DNA of 34,628 nucleotides from Halanaerobium sp051746665 (GTDB taxonomy: Bacteria > Bacillota > Halanaerobiia > Halanaerobiales > Halanaerobiaceae), in assembly GCA_051746665.1 (NCBI GenBank), contig JBNJFG010000021.1, positions 1 through 34,628 of the forward strand. The letters are read 5' to 3'. Below the pieces are notes generated by a model that did not search any database, had not been told where the DNA came from, and worked only from the letters and a program-made list of their open reading frames with translations. Position numbers and translations under genes: made by a program. Shown one piece after another: positions 1 to 7,865 of this stretch (the stretch's first letter is position 1; the number at the start of each line of letters is the position of its first letter).

Positions 1-1
1 A

Positions 2-115
2 GTAGCAGGAGTCTGGATTGCGGAAATAATTTCATTTTTAATAGTCGCTCTAATTGTTCTTAGAAGATTTCTTAAAATGGAATGGGCTGAAATAGAATTT
101 TTTGAAGAAAGCTAA
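2..115 (+). CDS. C-terminal end of a membrane protein, possibly MATE-family efflux transporter (partial)
   Basis: Only the last 37 codons lie inside the window; the gene enters from the left edge and stops with TAA at 113-115. The visible peptide starts VAGVWIAEIISFLIVALIVL, a hydrophobic helix, followed by a basic RRFLK stretch and an acidic tail ending FFEES. The GVWIAE motif just before a last transmembrane helix and a short charged tail is typical of the C-terminus of MATE multidrug/sodium antiporters, but so short a piece cannot settle the family. It is transcribed toward ileS, so the two genes converge, and a strong hairpin terminator sits between them. Confidence 0.45.
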   Translation, partial: VAGVWIAEIISFLIVALIVLRRFLKMEWAEIEFFEES

Positions 116-172
116 AAGTACATGCACCGGGAACCACCCGATTTTTGTCGAAATATGTTTTTAAAAATAGTA

Positions 173-212
173 AAAGCAGCCAGATTATTTATCTCTCTGG
201 CTGCTTTTTTTA
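173..212. terminator. Bidirectional intrinsic terminator between the partial membrane protein gene and ileS
   Basis: A perfect 12-bp inverted repeat (173-184 with 196-207, arm AAAGCAGCCAGA) encloses an 11-nt loop and runs into a T tract to 211 on the plus strand. On the minus strand the stem is also followed by a T-rich stretch (TTTACTATTTTT), so it can serve ileS too. A weaker 4-bp GC hairpin with a T run lies just upstream at 128-146. Confidence 0.85.
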
Positions 213-240
213 TACTTTATATTAATTTATAAAACACTTC

Positions 241-3036
241 TTAATTTTCATCTTCAATTACATCTGCACAACGGTGACAGATATCTTCGTGCTCTTCAAT
301 CTCGCCAACTGTTTCATCATACTTCCAGCAGCGATCACATTTTTCACCTTTAGCCTCACTAACTTTAACTAAAACAGAACTTTCTTCACCCTGATGAGCA
401 TTTTCTGAATTTAAATCAGCATTAAGTTCAGCCTGAGAAACTATAAATAGATCATCTAATTGATCAATTTCTGAATTTAATAATTCTTGTTGAGCTTCAG
501 ACGATCCCTTAAGTTCTACCATGGCTTCCAGAGAATTACCAATTTTCTTATCTGCTCTTGCTAATTCTAATGCTTTAGATACATCTTTTCTAATTGCCAG
601 CAGCTTATCCCACTTAGCTATTAGTTCCTGATCATAGTAGTTTTTCTTAACCTCAGGCCAGTCAGTTAAAAAGATGCTTTCCTCAGATTTCATTTTCTCA
701 GGTAAGAACTGCCAGACTTCTTCCGATGTATGAGGAATGATTGGCGCCAATGTAACAACCAGGGCCATCATAATATCATATAAGGTACTCTGAGCAGAAC
801 GTCTGCTTAAAGAATCAGTCCCATCTGTATATAGTCGATCTTTAGTAATGTCCATATATAGAGAACTCATTTCTACAGTACAGAAATTATGAACATCATG
901 ATAGACTCTGTGATATTCGTACTTTTCAAAAGCTGAAGTTATTTTATCAATTAAATCCTGCAGACGAATCATAATCCAGCGATCTAATTCTCTGCGATCC
1001 TCATATTCTACATAATTTTGATCACTATCAAAATCACTAATATTACCTAAAATAAAGCGATAGGTATTTCTAATTCTTCTGTAAGCTTCAGAACTCTGTT
1101 TTAAAATATTGTCTGAAACTCTAATATCATTTTTAAAATCAGAGGACGCAACCCAGAGTCTTAAAATATCTGCACCATACTGATCGATTACTTTATGAGG
1201 TGAAACTACATTACCCTTGGACTTAGACATTTTATTACCTTTTTTATCTACAGTAAAACCATTGGTAATTACCTCTCTATAGGGAGCAACTCCTTCTGTT
1301 GCTACAGCTGTTAAAAGTGATGAGTTAAACCAGCCGCGATACTGATCTGTTCCTTCTAAATAAACCTGAGCTGGCCAGCTTAAATTATCTCTAGTTTCTA
1401 AAACAGCTTTATGACTGGAACCTGAGTCAAACCAGACATCCATAATATCTTCTTCTTTAGTGAAATCATCTCCACCACAGTGAGGACAGCTATAAGCTTC
1501 TGGTAATAACTCTTTTGCGGAAAGTTCATACCAGGAGGATGAACCTTTTTCTGCAAAAATTGCTTTAACAGAATCTAAAGTATCATCGTTAATTACTGCT
1601 TCTCCACAATCATCACAGAAGAAAATAGGAATTGGCACACCCCATTTTTTCTGACGAGAAATACACCAGTCTGAGCGCTCAGAAATCATATTTGTCATTC
1701 TTTCTTCTCCCCACTCAGGATGCCAGTCTACATCTGCAATTGCTGCCAGAGTTTCTTCTTTAATTGCATCAATAGATGCAAACCACTGATCTGTAGCTCT
1801 AAAAACTAAGTTGGTTTTACAGCGCCAGCAGTGAGGATAGCGGTGATCAATAAAGCTTAAATCCATCAGCAGATTTTTTTCTTTTAGTTTATCAGTTACC
1901 ATTATATTGGCTTCATCGTAATGTTTACCTGCAAACTCTCCCGCTTCTTCAGTAAAGTACCCCTTATTATCCATAGGTGAATAAACTTCTAAATCATATT
2001 CCTGTCCAACTACAAAGTCATCATGTCCGTGACCAGGAGCGGTATGTATACAACCAGAACCCTGCTCTAAAGTTGCATGATCTCCAAGGATTAAAAGAGA
2101 TTCTCTATCAAAAAATGGATGTTTTGCTCTTTTATTTTCAAGATCTTTACCACTAAAATCTTCACTAATGATTTCATATTCTTTGATTCCTGTTTGAGAC
2201 ATAACTGAATCTACAAGAGCTTTAGCCATTACCAGTTTTTCTCCCTCTGCTTCTACAACAACATAAGGATATTCTGGATGGAAAGCAATAGCCATATTAG
2301 AAGGAATAGTCCAAGGAGTAGTTGTCCAGATGACAATGTAACTATCTTCACTACTTAAAGTAACTCCACCAACTTCAATTTGATCCAGCATTGGGAATTT
2401 AACAAAAATGGATGGTGCTCTATCTTCACCATATTCTACCTCTGCTTCGGCAAGAGCTGTCTCACAGCTTGGACACCAGTGTACAGGTTTTTTACCGCGA
2501 TAAAATAAATCTTTTTTTGCCATTTCTCCAAAAACTTCTATTTGCTTTACTTCATATTCTTTATTAAGTGTCAAATAAGGATTATCCCATTCTCCCCATA
2601 CTCCAAGACGCTTAAATTGTTCACGCTGACGATCAATATATTTTAAAGCATAATTAGTACATTTTTCTCTTAATTCTGGAACAGAAAGTTCTTCTCTTTC
2701 TTGATCACTCATTTCACTGGTTACTTGATATTCGATTGGTAATCCATGTGTATCCCAGCCAGGTACGTAAGGAGAATAATAACCTTTTAAAGTTGAAAAT
2801 CTTGTTATAAAATCCTTTAATACTTTATTTAAAGCATGCCCAATATGAATATCTCCATTTGCATAAGGAGGACCATCATGTAAAATAAAAGGTTCACTGC
2901 CCTCTCTATTTTCAACTGCTTTCTCGTAAATCTCATTTTCCTGCCATAGTTTTTGAAAATCCAATTCTCTTTCACTCAAATTTGCCCGCATTGGAAAATC
3001 TGTATTAGGTAAATTAATTGTCTCTTTATAACTCAT
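241..3036 (-). CDS. ileS: Isoleucyl-tRNA synthetase
   Basis: Cytoplasmic class I synthetase charging tRNA-Ile. The 931-residue length is normal for the bacterial form. Visible landmarks: the HIGH motif (64-67), the WTTTPWT segment at 237-243 and the TAPGHGHDD segment near 332-340, both belonging to the CP1 editing domain that clears valyl-tRNA, the KMSKS loop at 602-606, and a C-terminal zinc finger built on CDRC and CHRC near the end. Further CxxC pairs occur at 188-191, 474-477 and 517-520. The ATG start follows AGGAGG at a long spacing of about 12 nt. The gene has its own promoter and an isoleucine T-box leader, so expression should rise when uncharged tRNA-Ile accumulates. Its position directly behind divIVA is the classic Firmicute arrangement. 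Confidence 0.97.
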   Translation of the reverse strand: MSYKETINLPNTDFPMRANLSERELDFQKLWQENEIYEKAVENREGSEPFILHDGPPYANGDIHIGHALNKVLKDFITRFSTLKGYYSPYVPGWDTHGLPIEYQVTSEMSDQEREELSVPELREKCTNYALKYIDRQREQFKRLGVWGEWDNPYLTLNKEYEVKQIEVFGEMAKKDLFYRGKKPVHWCPSCETALAEAEVEYGEDRAPSIFVKFPMLDQIEVGGVTLSSEDSYIVIWTTTPWTIPSNMAIAFHPEYPYVVVEAEGEKLVMAKALVDSVMSQTGIKEYEIISEDFSGKDLENKRAKHPFFDRESLLILGDHATLEQGSGCIHTAPGHGHDDFVVGQEYDLEVYSPMDNKGYFTEEAGEFAGKHYDEANIMVTDKLKEKNLLMDLSFIDHRYPHCWRCKTNLVFRATDQWFASIDAIKEETLAAIADVDWHPEWGEERMTNMISERSDWCISRQKKWGVPIPIFFCDDCGEAVINDDTLDSVKAIFAEKGSSSWYELSAKELLPEAYSCPHCGGDDFTKEEDIMDVWFDSGSSHKAVLETRDNLSWPAQVYLEGTDQYRGWFNSSLLTAVATEGVAPYREVITNGFTVDKKGNKMSKSKGNVVSPHKVIDQYGADILRLWVASSDFKNDIRVSDNILKQSSEAYRRIRNTYRFILGNISDFDSDQNYVEYEDRRELDRWIMIRLQDLIDKITSAFEKYEYHRVYHDVHNFCTVEMSSLYMDITKDRLYTDGTDSLSRRSAQSTLYDIMMALVVTLAPIIPHTSEEVWQFLPEKMKSEESIFLTDWPEVKKNYYDQELIAKWDKLLAIRKDVSKALELARADKKIGNSLEAMVELKGSSEAQQELLNSEIDQLDDLFIVSQAELNADLNSENAHQGEESSVLVKVSEAKGEKCDRCWKYDETVGEIEEHEDICHRCADVIEDEN

Positions 3037-3073
3037 TTACTTTAATAACCTCCTGTAAAAATATATTAAAAAA

Positions 3074-3345
3074 TAAAAAAAGCCTCTTGTCCTGTAAGGG
3101 ACGAGAGACCGCGGTACCACCCTAATTAAAATTAGCACTTAATATAGAAAATCTCAAGTATTAGTTACTAATCTTATCTTAGCAATCTTTAACGCAGAAA
3201 TACGGGTATACTACTCTATTCGCATACCGACTCCAGGGTGATCTTCTCAATTTTTTGTTTCCCGGCTTCCACCAGACCCGGTTCGCTAAAAACAATTAAA
3301 AATTGTTACTATCCCTTTCAAAATCAATTTATTTGTATAACATTT
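3074..3345 (-). promoter_or_regulatory. T-box leader RNA (isoleucine, specifier AUC) controlling ileS
   Basis: The minus-strand leader carries the hallmark T-box sequence AGGGTGGTACCGCGG at 3123-3109, whose TGGN bulge pairs with the acceptor end of uncharged tRNA. Immediately after it lies a terminator helix (arms 3099-3107 and 3084-3092, one mismatch) followed by seven Ts at about 3081-3075. Upstream, Stem I contains the GAAGATCACC specifier loop, with the codon ATC at 3242-3240 matching isoleucine and the product of the downstream gene. Base pairing with uncharged tRNA-Ile would favour the antiterminator that uses the T-box strand. The specifier is read by eye from the loop context; the 5' end is inferred from the promoter. 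Confidence 0.93.
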
Positions 3346-3351
3346 TTCTCA

Positions 3352-3380
3352 ATTATAAACTATCAATAAAAATAAGTCAA
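3352..3380 (-). promoter_or_regulatory. Sigma-A type promoter for the ileS leader
   Basis: On the minus strand TTGACT (3380-3375) is followed by a 17-nt spacer and a perfect TATAAT (3357-3352). This puts the transcript start near 3345, directly before the T-box Stem I region. It sits in the short gap behind the divIVA stop codon, so ileS can be expressed independently of the division genes. Confidence 0.85.
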
Positions 3381-3391
3381 GTTTTATTGAA

Positions 3392-3952
3392 CTAATTATT
3401 TTCAGTAATCTCTTTTTCATTTCCATCTATATTATCGGTATTACTTTTGTTAACTGATTCAAAATCAGCAGCATCATCATTATTATCTAAGTCCGCACCT
3501 AAATAATTTTGTTCATCTTCTTTTATCATTTCTAAATGACTTTCTAAAAGTGTTTGAAAACGAATTTTAAAGAAATTCCTCTGTTCACGCAGCTGCTCTA
3601 ATTTTCTTTTTTCTGAAAGTACTTCATCGCGAGCATTTTCTTTGATTTTTTCCGCCTTCATTCTCGCATCTTTAATAATCATTCTAGCCTCATTATCAGC
3701 CTGCTCAATTCTCTCAGAAATAGTTCCCTGCATCGTATCCAAAGTATTCTGCAGTTGATCTTCCATAGCTTCAAAATCATTTATTTTATTTTTTAGTGAT
3801 TTATTTTCTTCCTGCAGATTATTTAGATCTTTAAGCAATCTCTCATAGGCAATACCTATATCATCCAAAAATTCATCAACCTGAGTAGTATTATAACCAA
3901 AAGTAGATTTCTTAAACTCTTTATTATAGATGTCAAGTGGGTTTAATTTCAA
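3392..3952 (-). CDS. divIVA: DivIVA-family cell division/polarity protein
   Basis: Coiled-coil scaffold that binds negatively curved membrane at septum and poles. The N-terminal lipid-binding region (about 1-30: LNPLDIYNKEF, then FGYNTTQVDEFL) is characteristic, followed by heptad-rich coiled coil from about 35 to 150 and a low-complexity acidic/Asn-rich tail. At 186 aa it is of ordinary family length. The Phe-Arg pair that inserts into the membrane in Bacillus subtilis DivIVA (17-18) is Thr-Phe here. The start is a TTG with GGAGG six nt upstream; no ATG fits. It is the last gene of the ylm group, close behind ylmH, followed by the separate ileS promoter. Confidence 0.93.
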   Translation of the reverse strand: MKLNPLDIYNKEFKKSTFGYNTTQVDEFLDDIGIAYERLLKDLNNLQEENKSLKNKINDFEAMEDQLQNTLDTMQGTISERIEQADNEARMIIKDARMKAEKIKENARDEVLSEKRKLEQLREQRNFFKIRFQTLLESHLEMIKEDEQNYLGADLDNNDDAADFESVNKSNTDNIDGNEKEITENN

Positions 3953-3970
3953 AATATCCCTCCTTTTAAC

Positions 3971-4759
3971 TTAAGTTAATCTTTTTAAAGTTAACTTAAT
4001 TCTACCTTTATTTGAAATACCTCTTTGCTCTTCAACCTTAACTCTACCTCTACCTCTAACTGAAATCAAATCACCAATTTCAACTTCTGCTGCAGGATCT
4101 GATTCAATCTTCCAATTCAATTTGACTTTCTCATTCTCTATATCTCTTGACATTTTGTTGCGTGAATCTCCAAAACCAGAACTAGCAACCGAATCTAATC
4201 TCATAGAAGCAACTGTTGTTAGTATTTCTTTTTCGTGTTTTATAGGTTTTATTATTTCGGATTCATCAATTTCTTTAATCTCGACTGGAACCTGGTGCAC
4301 CTTATCCAATTTTAACTCAATTATATCCTGAATTTCAGCAGCAACAATAATCTGAGCCAGGTCTGAATGAACAAGAATATCACCAATCATTTTTCTCTGC
4401 AGGCCTAGACCCATCAAAGCACCTAAAAAATCCCTGTGGCTTAATTTTTGAAAAGCAAAATTTCCATCAAGCTGGTAAATTTTTATCTGTTTTTCTACTA
4501 AATCAGGAAAAAGGTATTCTGGAAAAACAACCAGTCTTTTTCTTTCAGCTCGAGGATAACCACCTTCTTTTTTAAAATTTATTTCTGCAATTTGTTCAAT
4601 TAACGGTACAGCTAATTCTATCTGATATGGATTTAAAAAATCTGTAGCCTGGGTTTTATGATATTTTAAGACCTGTTCACATTTATCTAAAATATGAGAT
4701 CCCAGCATCCTATCTTCTTCTCTGTGTAAATGATTTAATATCTTATCCTCATCAAACAT
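3971..4759 (-). CDS. ylmH: YlmH-type RNA-binding protein with S4 domain
   Basis: 262 residues. The N-terminal two thirds match the YlmH family (KEGGYPRAERKRLVVFP segment at 65-80; HRDFLGALMGLG at 108-119). An S4 RNA-binding domain follows at about 183-245 (SMRLDSVASSGFGDSRNK, then VEIGDLISVRGRGRVKV). In Bacillus, YlmH binds stalled 60S-type 50S complexes and can act like RqcP in ribosome-associated quality control; that role is family knowledge, not visible here. ATG start with GGGAG close upstream. It lies 11 nt after yggT and 18 nt before divIVA in the conserved ylm gene string. Confidence 0.9.
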   Translation of the reverse strand: MFDEDKILNHLHREEDRMLGSHILDKCEQVLKYHKTQATDFLNPYQIELAVPLIEQIAEINFKKEGGYPRAERKRLVVFPEYLFPDLVEKQIKIYQLDGNFAFQKLSHRDFLGALMGLGLQRKMIGDILVHSDLAQIIVAAEIQDIIELKLDKVHQVPVEIKEIDESEIIKPIKHEKEILTTVASMRLDSVASSGFGDSRNKMSRDIENEKVKLNWKIESDPAAEVEIGDLISVRGRGRVKVEEQRGISNKGRIKLTLKRLT

Positions 4760-4770
4760 AAACTCCCACC

Positions 4771-5043
4771 TTATATTACAATATTAATCAAAAAATTTCT
4801 AATAATTGATAGAGCAAACAGAGCGATTATAGGTGATAGATCAAGACCTAAGATCCCACCGCTTGGCAGAAGTTCTCTGATTGGACCTATAATAGGTTCA
4901 GTTATATCATAAATAAATTTTATTACCTTACGCCAACGCATATCTCCAGGATTAGGTCTAATCCAGGAAATAATAACACGACCAATTATTAATAAATTTA
5001 AAATTTCAAAAATAGCACTAATTGTTCTTGCTAAAATATACAT
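4771..5043 (-). CDS. yggT: YggT/YlmG-family small membrane protein
   Basis: 90-residue protein with two hydrophobic segments (about 3-25 and 64-87) around a central loop containing the family signature RPNPGD and the repeat-like stretch YDITEPIIGPIRELLP. YggT/YlmG proteins are integral membrane proteins with ill-defined roles in osmotic stress and division; in plastids related proteins affect nucleoid and thylakoid organisation. ATG start with GGAGG at 7-nt spacing. It lies directly after yggS. In Bacillus the corresponding gene is preceded by sepF, which is absent here. Confidence 0.9.
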   Translation of the reverse strand: MYILARTISAIFEILNLLIIGRVIISWIRPNPGDMRWRKVIKFIYDITEPIIGPIRELLPSGGILGLDLSPIIALFALSIIRNFLINIVI

Positions 5044-5061
5044 TAAATTTCCTCCAAATAA

Positions 5062-5766
5062 TTAATATTCTCTCTCTCCAAAAATTGCGGTTCCAACTCG
5101 TACAATAGTAGCACCTTCTTCTACAGCTATTTGATAATCATTTGTCATTCCCATTGAAAGTTCATTTAAAGAAATAACTTCATCTGAAAGTTTATCAAAT
5201 AGTTTTTTCATCTTTTTAAAATAAGAACGAAGTTTTTCAGAATCATCTAAGTATGGTAAAATAGTCATTAAACCCTCTATTTGTAGAAAATCTAAATTAA
5301 TAATCTTATTTAAAAATTCTTCAGCCTTTTCTGGTTTTATACCAAATTTATTTTCATCACCTGAAATATTAATTTCTACTAAAATAGGAATTTTTCGATC
5401 ATTTTTTTTAGCTCTTTTATTGACTTCTTTTGCCAACCTTAAACTATCAATGGACTGTATCATCCGACAATTTTCCATTCTCATTAAATATTTTACTTTA
5501 TTTCTCTGTAAATGTCCAACGAAATGCCAGTCAATTTCGATATCATCTGAAAGCAAATTTTCATTTTTTTCTTCTAATTCTTGAACTCTGCTTTCTCCAA
5601 AAAATTTAACTCCAGCTTGATTAAGAATTTTAACTTCTTCAAAACTGTGCTTTTTACTAACCGCAAGAAGTTTAACTTCTTTGTAATCTCGATCAGCTTT
5701 AGCTGCTGCTTCTTTTATGTTCTCTTGAACTTTTTTTAAGTTATTAATCAATTTTTCTTTCTGCAT
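5062..5766 (-). CDS. yggS: YggS/YlmE family PLP-binding protein (PLP homeostasis)
   Basis: 234-aa single-domain TIM-barrel protein resembling the N-terminal half of alanine racemase. The PLP lysine is in LLAVSKKH (Lys38). Other family signatures: FGESRVQE near 56, WHFVGHLQRNKVK near 99, LVEINISGDENKFG near 130, LSMGMTNDY near 203 and the C-terminal VRVGTAIFGER. Members (YggS, PLPBP) buffer free pyridoxal phosphate and have no known enzymatic turnover. The GGGAGGAATAG that ends the upstream gene also supplies the ribosome binding site, 8 nt before the ATG, so the two are probably translationally coupled. Confidence 0.95.
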   Translation of the reverse strand: MQKEKLINNLKKVQENIKEAAAKADRDYKEVKLLAVSKKHSFEEVKILNQAGVKFFGESRVQELEEKNENLLSDDIEIDWHFVGHLQRNKVKYLMRMENCRMIQSIDSLRLAKEVNKRAKKNDRKIPILVEINISGDENKFGIKPEKAEEFLNKIINLDFLQIEGLMTILPYLDDSEKLRSYFKKMKKLFDKLSDEVISLNELSMGMTNDYQIAVEEGATIVRVGTAIFGEREY

Positions 5767-5771
5767 TAATA

Positions 5772-6674
5772 CTATTCCTCCCTACCATAATCAAAGTCTT
5801 CTGGATTTGTAATTATTTCTTCTCCAATCTCCAAACCACTTACAATAGCATAATCTTGGTTTCCATTTAAAATCTTAATTTCTTGGAAATCATATTTATT
5901 ATATCCACTAACTTTAAGTACACCCTGCCCGGACAATTGACTAAAAACTGCCTTTCGAGGTATTTTTATCCCTCTATAAATATTTTTTATAATATTTAAT
6001 TCAATTCTTCTTCTATTAATCCATTCGGGAATAAATTGTTCTACCTTTATGTGAAAAAATGTTTTGTTCAAATTATGTCTTATATCAATTATTTTTGCTT
6101 CATAAAGATCATCTGAATTTCTTTCTTCAAGAAATATTAACTCATTGATATTAAATCTATCTGATTGAGATTCTGGCACTTCTGTTATTAAATAAAGTTG
6201 AAAGTTATTAACTACTCTATACAAAGCTTCACCTTTTTTGATTTTATCTCCAGAGAGTAAATGCTTATAATTACCTTTGAAATCATTAAAATTATTCAAA
6301 GTGATTTGCTCTAAATTATCAAGATTGATTTCAGCTTCCAAACCATCAACTGCAAAGCTTACTATCCCTGCCGTTTTATTAAAAATTTTTTGTTGATTAT
6401 CAGAAGATTTTATTACTGCTAGTTCCCTACCTGAGGCAAGTCGATCACCTTCACCAGTCAGCAATTCTACTTTCCCAGTCATTGGAGATTTAATTACTTT
6501 TTCATCTCTAACTATTAAAGCCTCTGACCAAAAACCATCTATAACTTCTCCTTGAGCAGCTAAAATACTTTCAAATCTAGAAGCACCAAAAATTTGAATC
6601 CCTATGAGCACCAAAATTATCAGAACAAAAATTATGACAAATGGTTTAAAACTTATGCTTTTATTATTTTTCAT
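5772..6674 (-). CDS. HlyD-like membrane-anchored adaptor protein in the division cluster
   Basis: The preferred start is the ATG at 6674, behind GAAGGTGAT, giving 300 aa; an in-frame extension to 6719 lacks a ribosome binding site and would run into a hairpin. One N-terminal transmembrane helix (about 12-30) is followed by an extracytoplasmic part with a biotinyl-lipoyl-like segment (SPMTGKVELLTGEGDRLASG) and beta-barrel features of HlyD/RND adaptor proteins (IPRKAVF, VSGLEIGEEII). Genes of this type sit between ftsZ and yggS in several clostridial genomes. No transporter partner is encoded nearby, so export is not implied; a link with the divisome or envelope is inferred from position only. 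Confidence 0.75.
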   Translation of the reverse strand: MKNNKSISFKPFVIIFVLIILVLIGIQIFGASRFESILAAQGEVIDGFWSEALIVRDEKVIKSPMTGKVELLTGEGDRLASGRELAVIKSSDNQQKIFNKTAGIVSFAVDGLEAEINLDNLEQITLNNFNDFKGNYKHLLSGDKIKKGEALYRVVNNFQLYLITEVPESQSDRFNINELIFLEERNSDDLYEAKIIDIRHNLNKTFFHIKVEQFIPEWINRRRIELNIIKNIYRGIKIPRKAVFSQLSGQGVLKVSGYNKYDFQEIKILNGNQDYAIVSGLEIGEEIITNPEDFDYGREE

Positions 6675-6705
6675 TAACATCACCTTCAAAAGAAAAAGAT
6701 AATTT

Positions 6706-6735
6706 AAATCCTGATGCAAAATTACATCAGGATTT
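6706..6735 (-). terminator. Hairpin between ftsZ and the HlyD-like gene (possible partial terminator)
   Basis: A perfect 11-bp inverted repeat (6706-6716 with 6725-6735, arm AAATCCTGATG) with an 8-nt loop lies a few nucleotides after the ftsZ stop codon. On the minus strand it is followed by AAATTATCTTTTTC, a poor and displaced U tract, so it may be a leaky terminator or an mRNA-stabilising 3' structure that separates ftsZ levels from the downstream ylm genes. Confidence 0.6.
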
Positions 6736-6740
6736 AATTA

Positions 6741-7817
6741 TTATTCTTTTTTATTTCTTAAAAAAGCTGGTATATCGAGATCATCACCAGAGAAACTTTC
6801 CATTTCAAATTCTTCTTCTGGCATTTCTTCTTCATTTTTGTTCTTTTTGACTTGTTTTTTAGGAGAAGTATCAAAACCAGTTGCTATTACTGTTACTTTA
6901 ACTTCATTTTCTAATTCCTCATCTATAACAGCTCCTAAGATGATATTAGCATCCGGATCAGCTACTTCTTGAATCACACGTGCAGCTTCATTTGCTTCAT
7001 GAATTCCTAAGTCCATTCCACCTGTTATATTTAATAATACACCTCTTGCACCATCAATAGAAGCCTCTAATAATGGAGAAGCGATTGCAAATTTAGCAGC
7101 ATCAGTTGCTCTATTTTCACCATCAGCTGTACCAATACCCATTAAAGCTGAGCCAGCATCTGTCATAATTGTTTTAACATCTGCAAAGTCAAGGTTAATT
7201 ATACCAGTAATTGTAATCAAATCTGATATTCCCTGAACTCCCTGTCTTAAAACATTATCAGCGATTTTAAAGGCATCCATTAAACTAGTTTGTTTTTCAG
7301 CAACCTCTAATAAACGATCATTAGGAATTACAATTAAAGTATCTACTTTATTTTTTAATTCTTCAATACCTGTAATCGCATTGTTCATTCTCTTTTTACC
7401 TTCTACAGTTAGCGGTTTAGTTACAACTCCAACAGTAAGAGCTCCCTGGTTTTTGGCTGCTTCTGCAACTACAGGAGCCGCTCCGGTACCTGTCCCACCA
7501 CCCATTCCGGCAGTAATAAATACCATGTCAGCACCATCAATAGCCTGAGCAATTTCTTCTTTGTTTTCTTCTGCTGCTTCATATCCAATTTGTGGATCTG
7601 AACCTGCTCCCAAACCTCTAGTTATTTTTTCACCTATTCTAATTGTTATGCCTGCATTAGAAGACATTAAGGCTTGAGCATCTGTGTTAATAGCTACAAA
7701 CTCAACTCCATCAAGACCTTCTTCTATCATTCTGTTGACAGCATTATTTCCTCCACCACCAACACCAACTACTTTTATATTTGCAAATTGTTCAATTTCT
7801 GTTCCAATATCAAACAC
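6741..7817 (-). CDS. ftsZ: Cell division protein FtsZ
   Basis: Tubulin-like GTPase that assembles the Z ring. 358 aa. The GTP-binding signature GGGTGTG is at 106-112, the T7 synergy loop NLDFADV at 208-214, and the conserved C-terminal peptide DIPAFLRNKK at the end, which binds FtsA and other tethers. The linker between core and tail is short and acidic. Translation starts at GTG behind GGAGGG. ftsA ends 48 nt upstream, so the two are co-transcribed. FtsA is the only recognisable FtsZ membrane anchor in the window, since no sepF is present. Confidence 0.98.
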   Translation of the reverse strand: MFDIGTEIEQFANIKVVGVGGGGNNAVNRMIEEGLDGVEFVAINTDAQALMSSNAGITIRIGEKITRGLGAGSDPQIGYEAAEENKEEIAQAIDGADMVFITAGMGGGTGTGAAPVVAEAAKNQGALTVGVVTKPLTVEGKKRMNNAITGIEELKNKVDTLIVIPNDRLLEVAEKQTSLMDAFKIADNVLRQGVQGISDLITITGIINLDFADVKTIMTDAGSALMGIGTADGENRATDAAKFAIASPLLEASIDGARGVLLNITGGMDLGIHEANEAARVIQEVADPDANIILGAVIDEELENEVKVTVIATGFDTSPKKQVKKNKNEEEMPEEEFEMESFSGDDLDIPAFLRNKKE

Positions 7818-7865
7818 TAATTTTCCCTCCCCGTTAAGGATAATATGTAAGTTTAAAAAATTATT

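Noticed and set aside
5044..5061. A degenerate sepF between yggS and yggT
   Set aside because: Only 18 nt separate the two genes, so no remnant can be present at the usual location.
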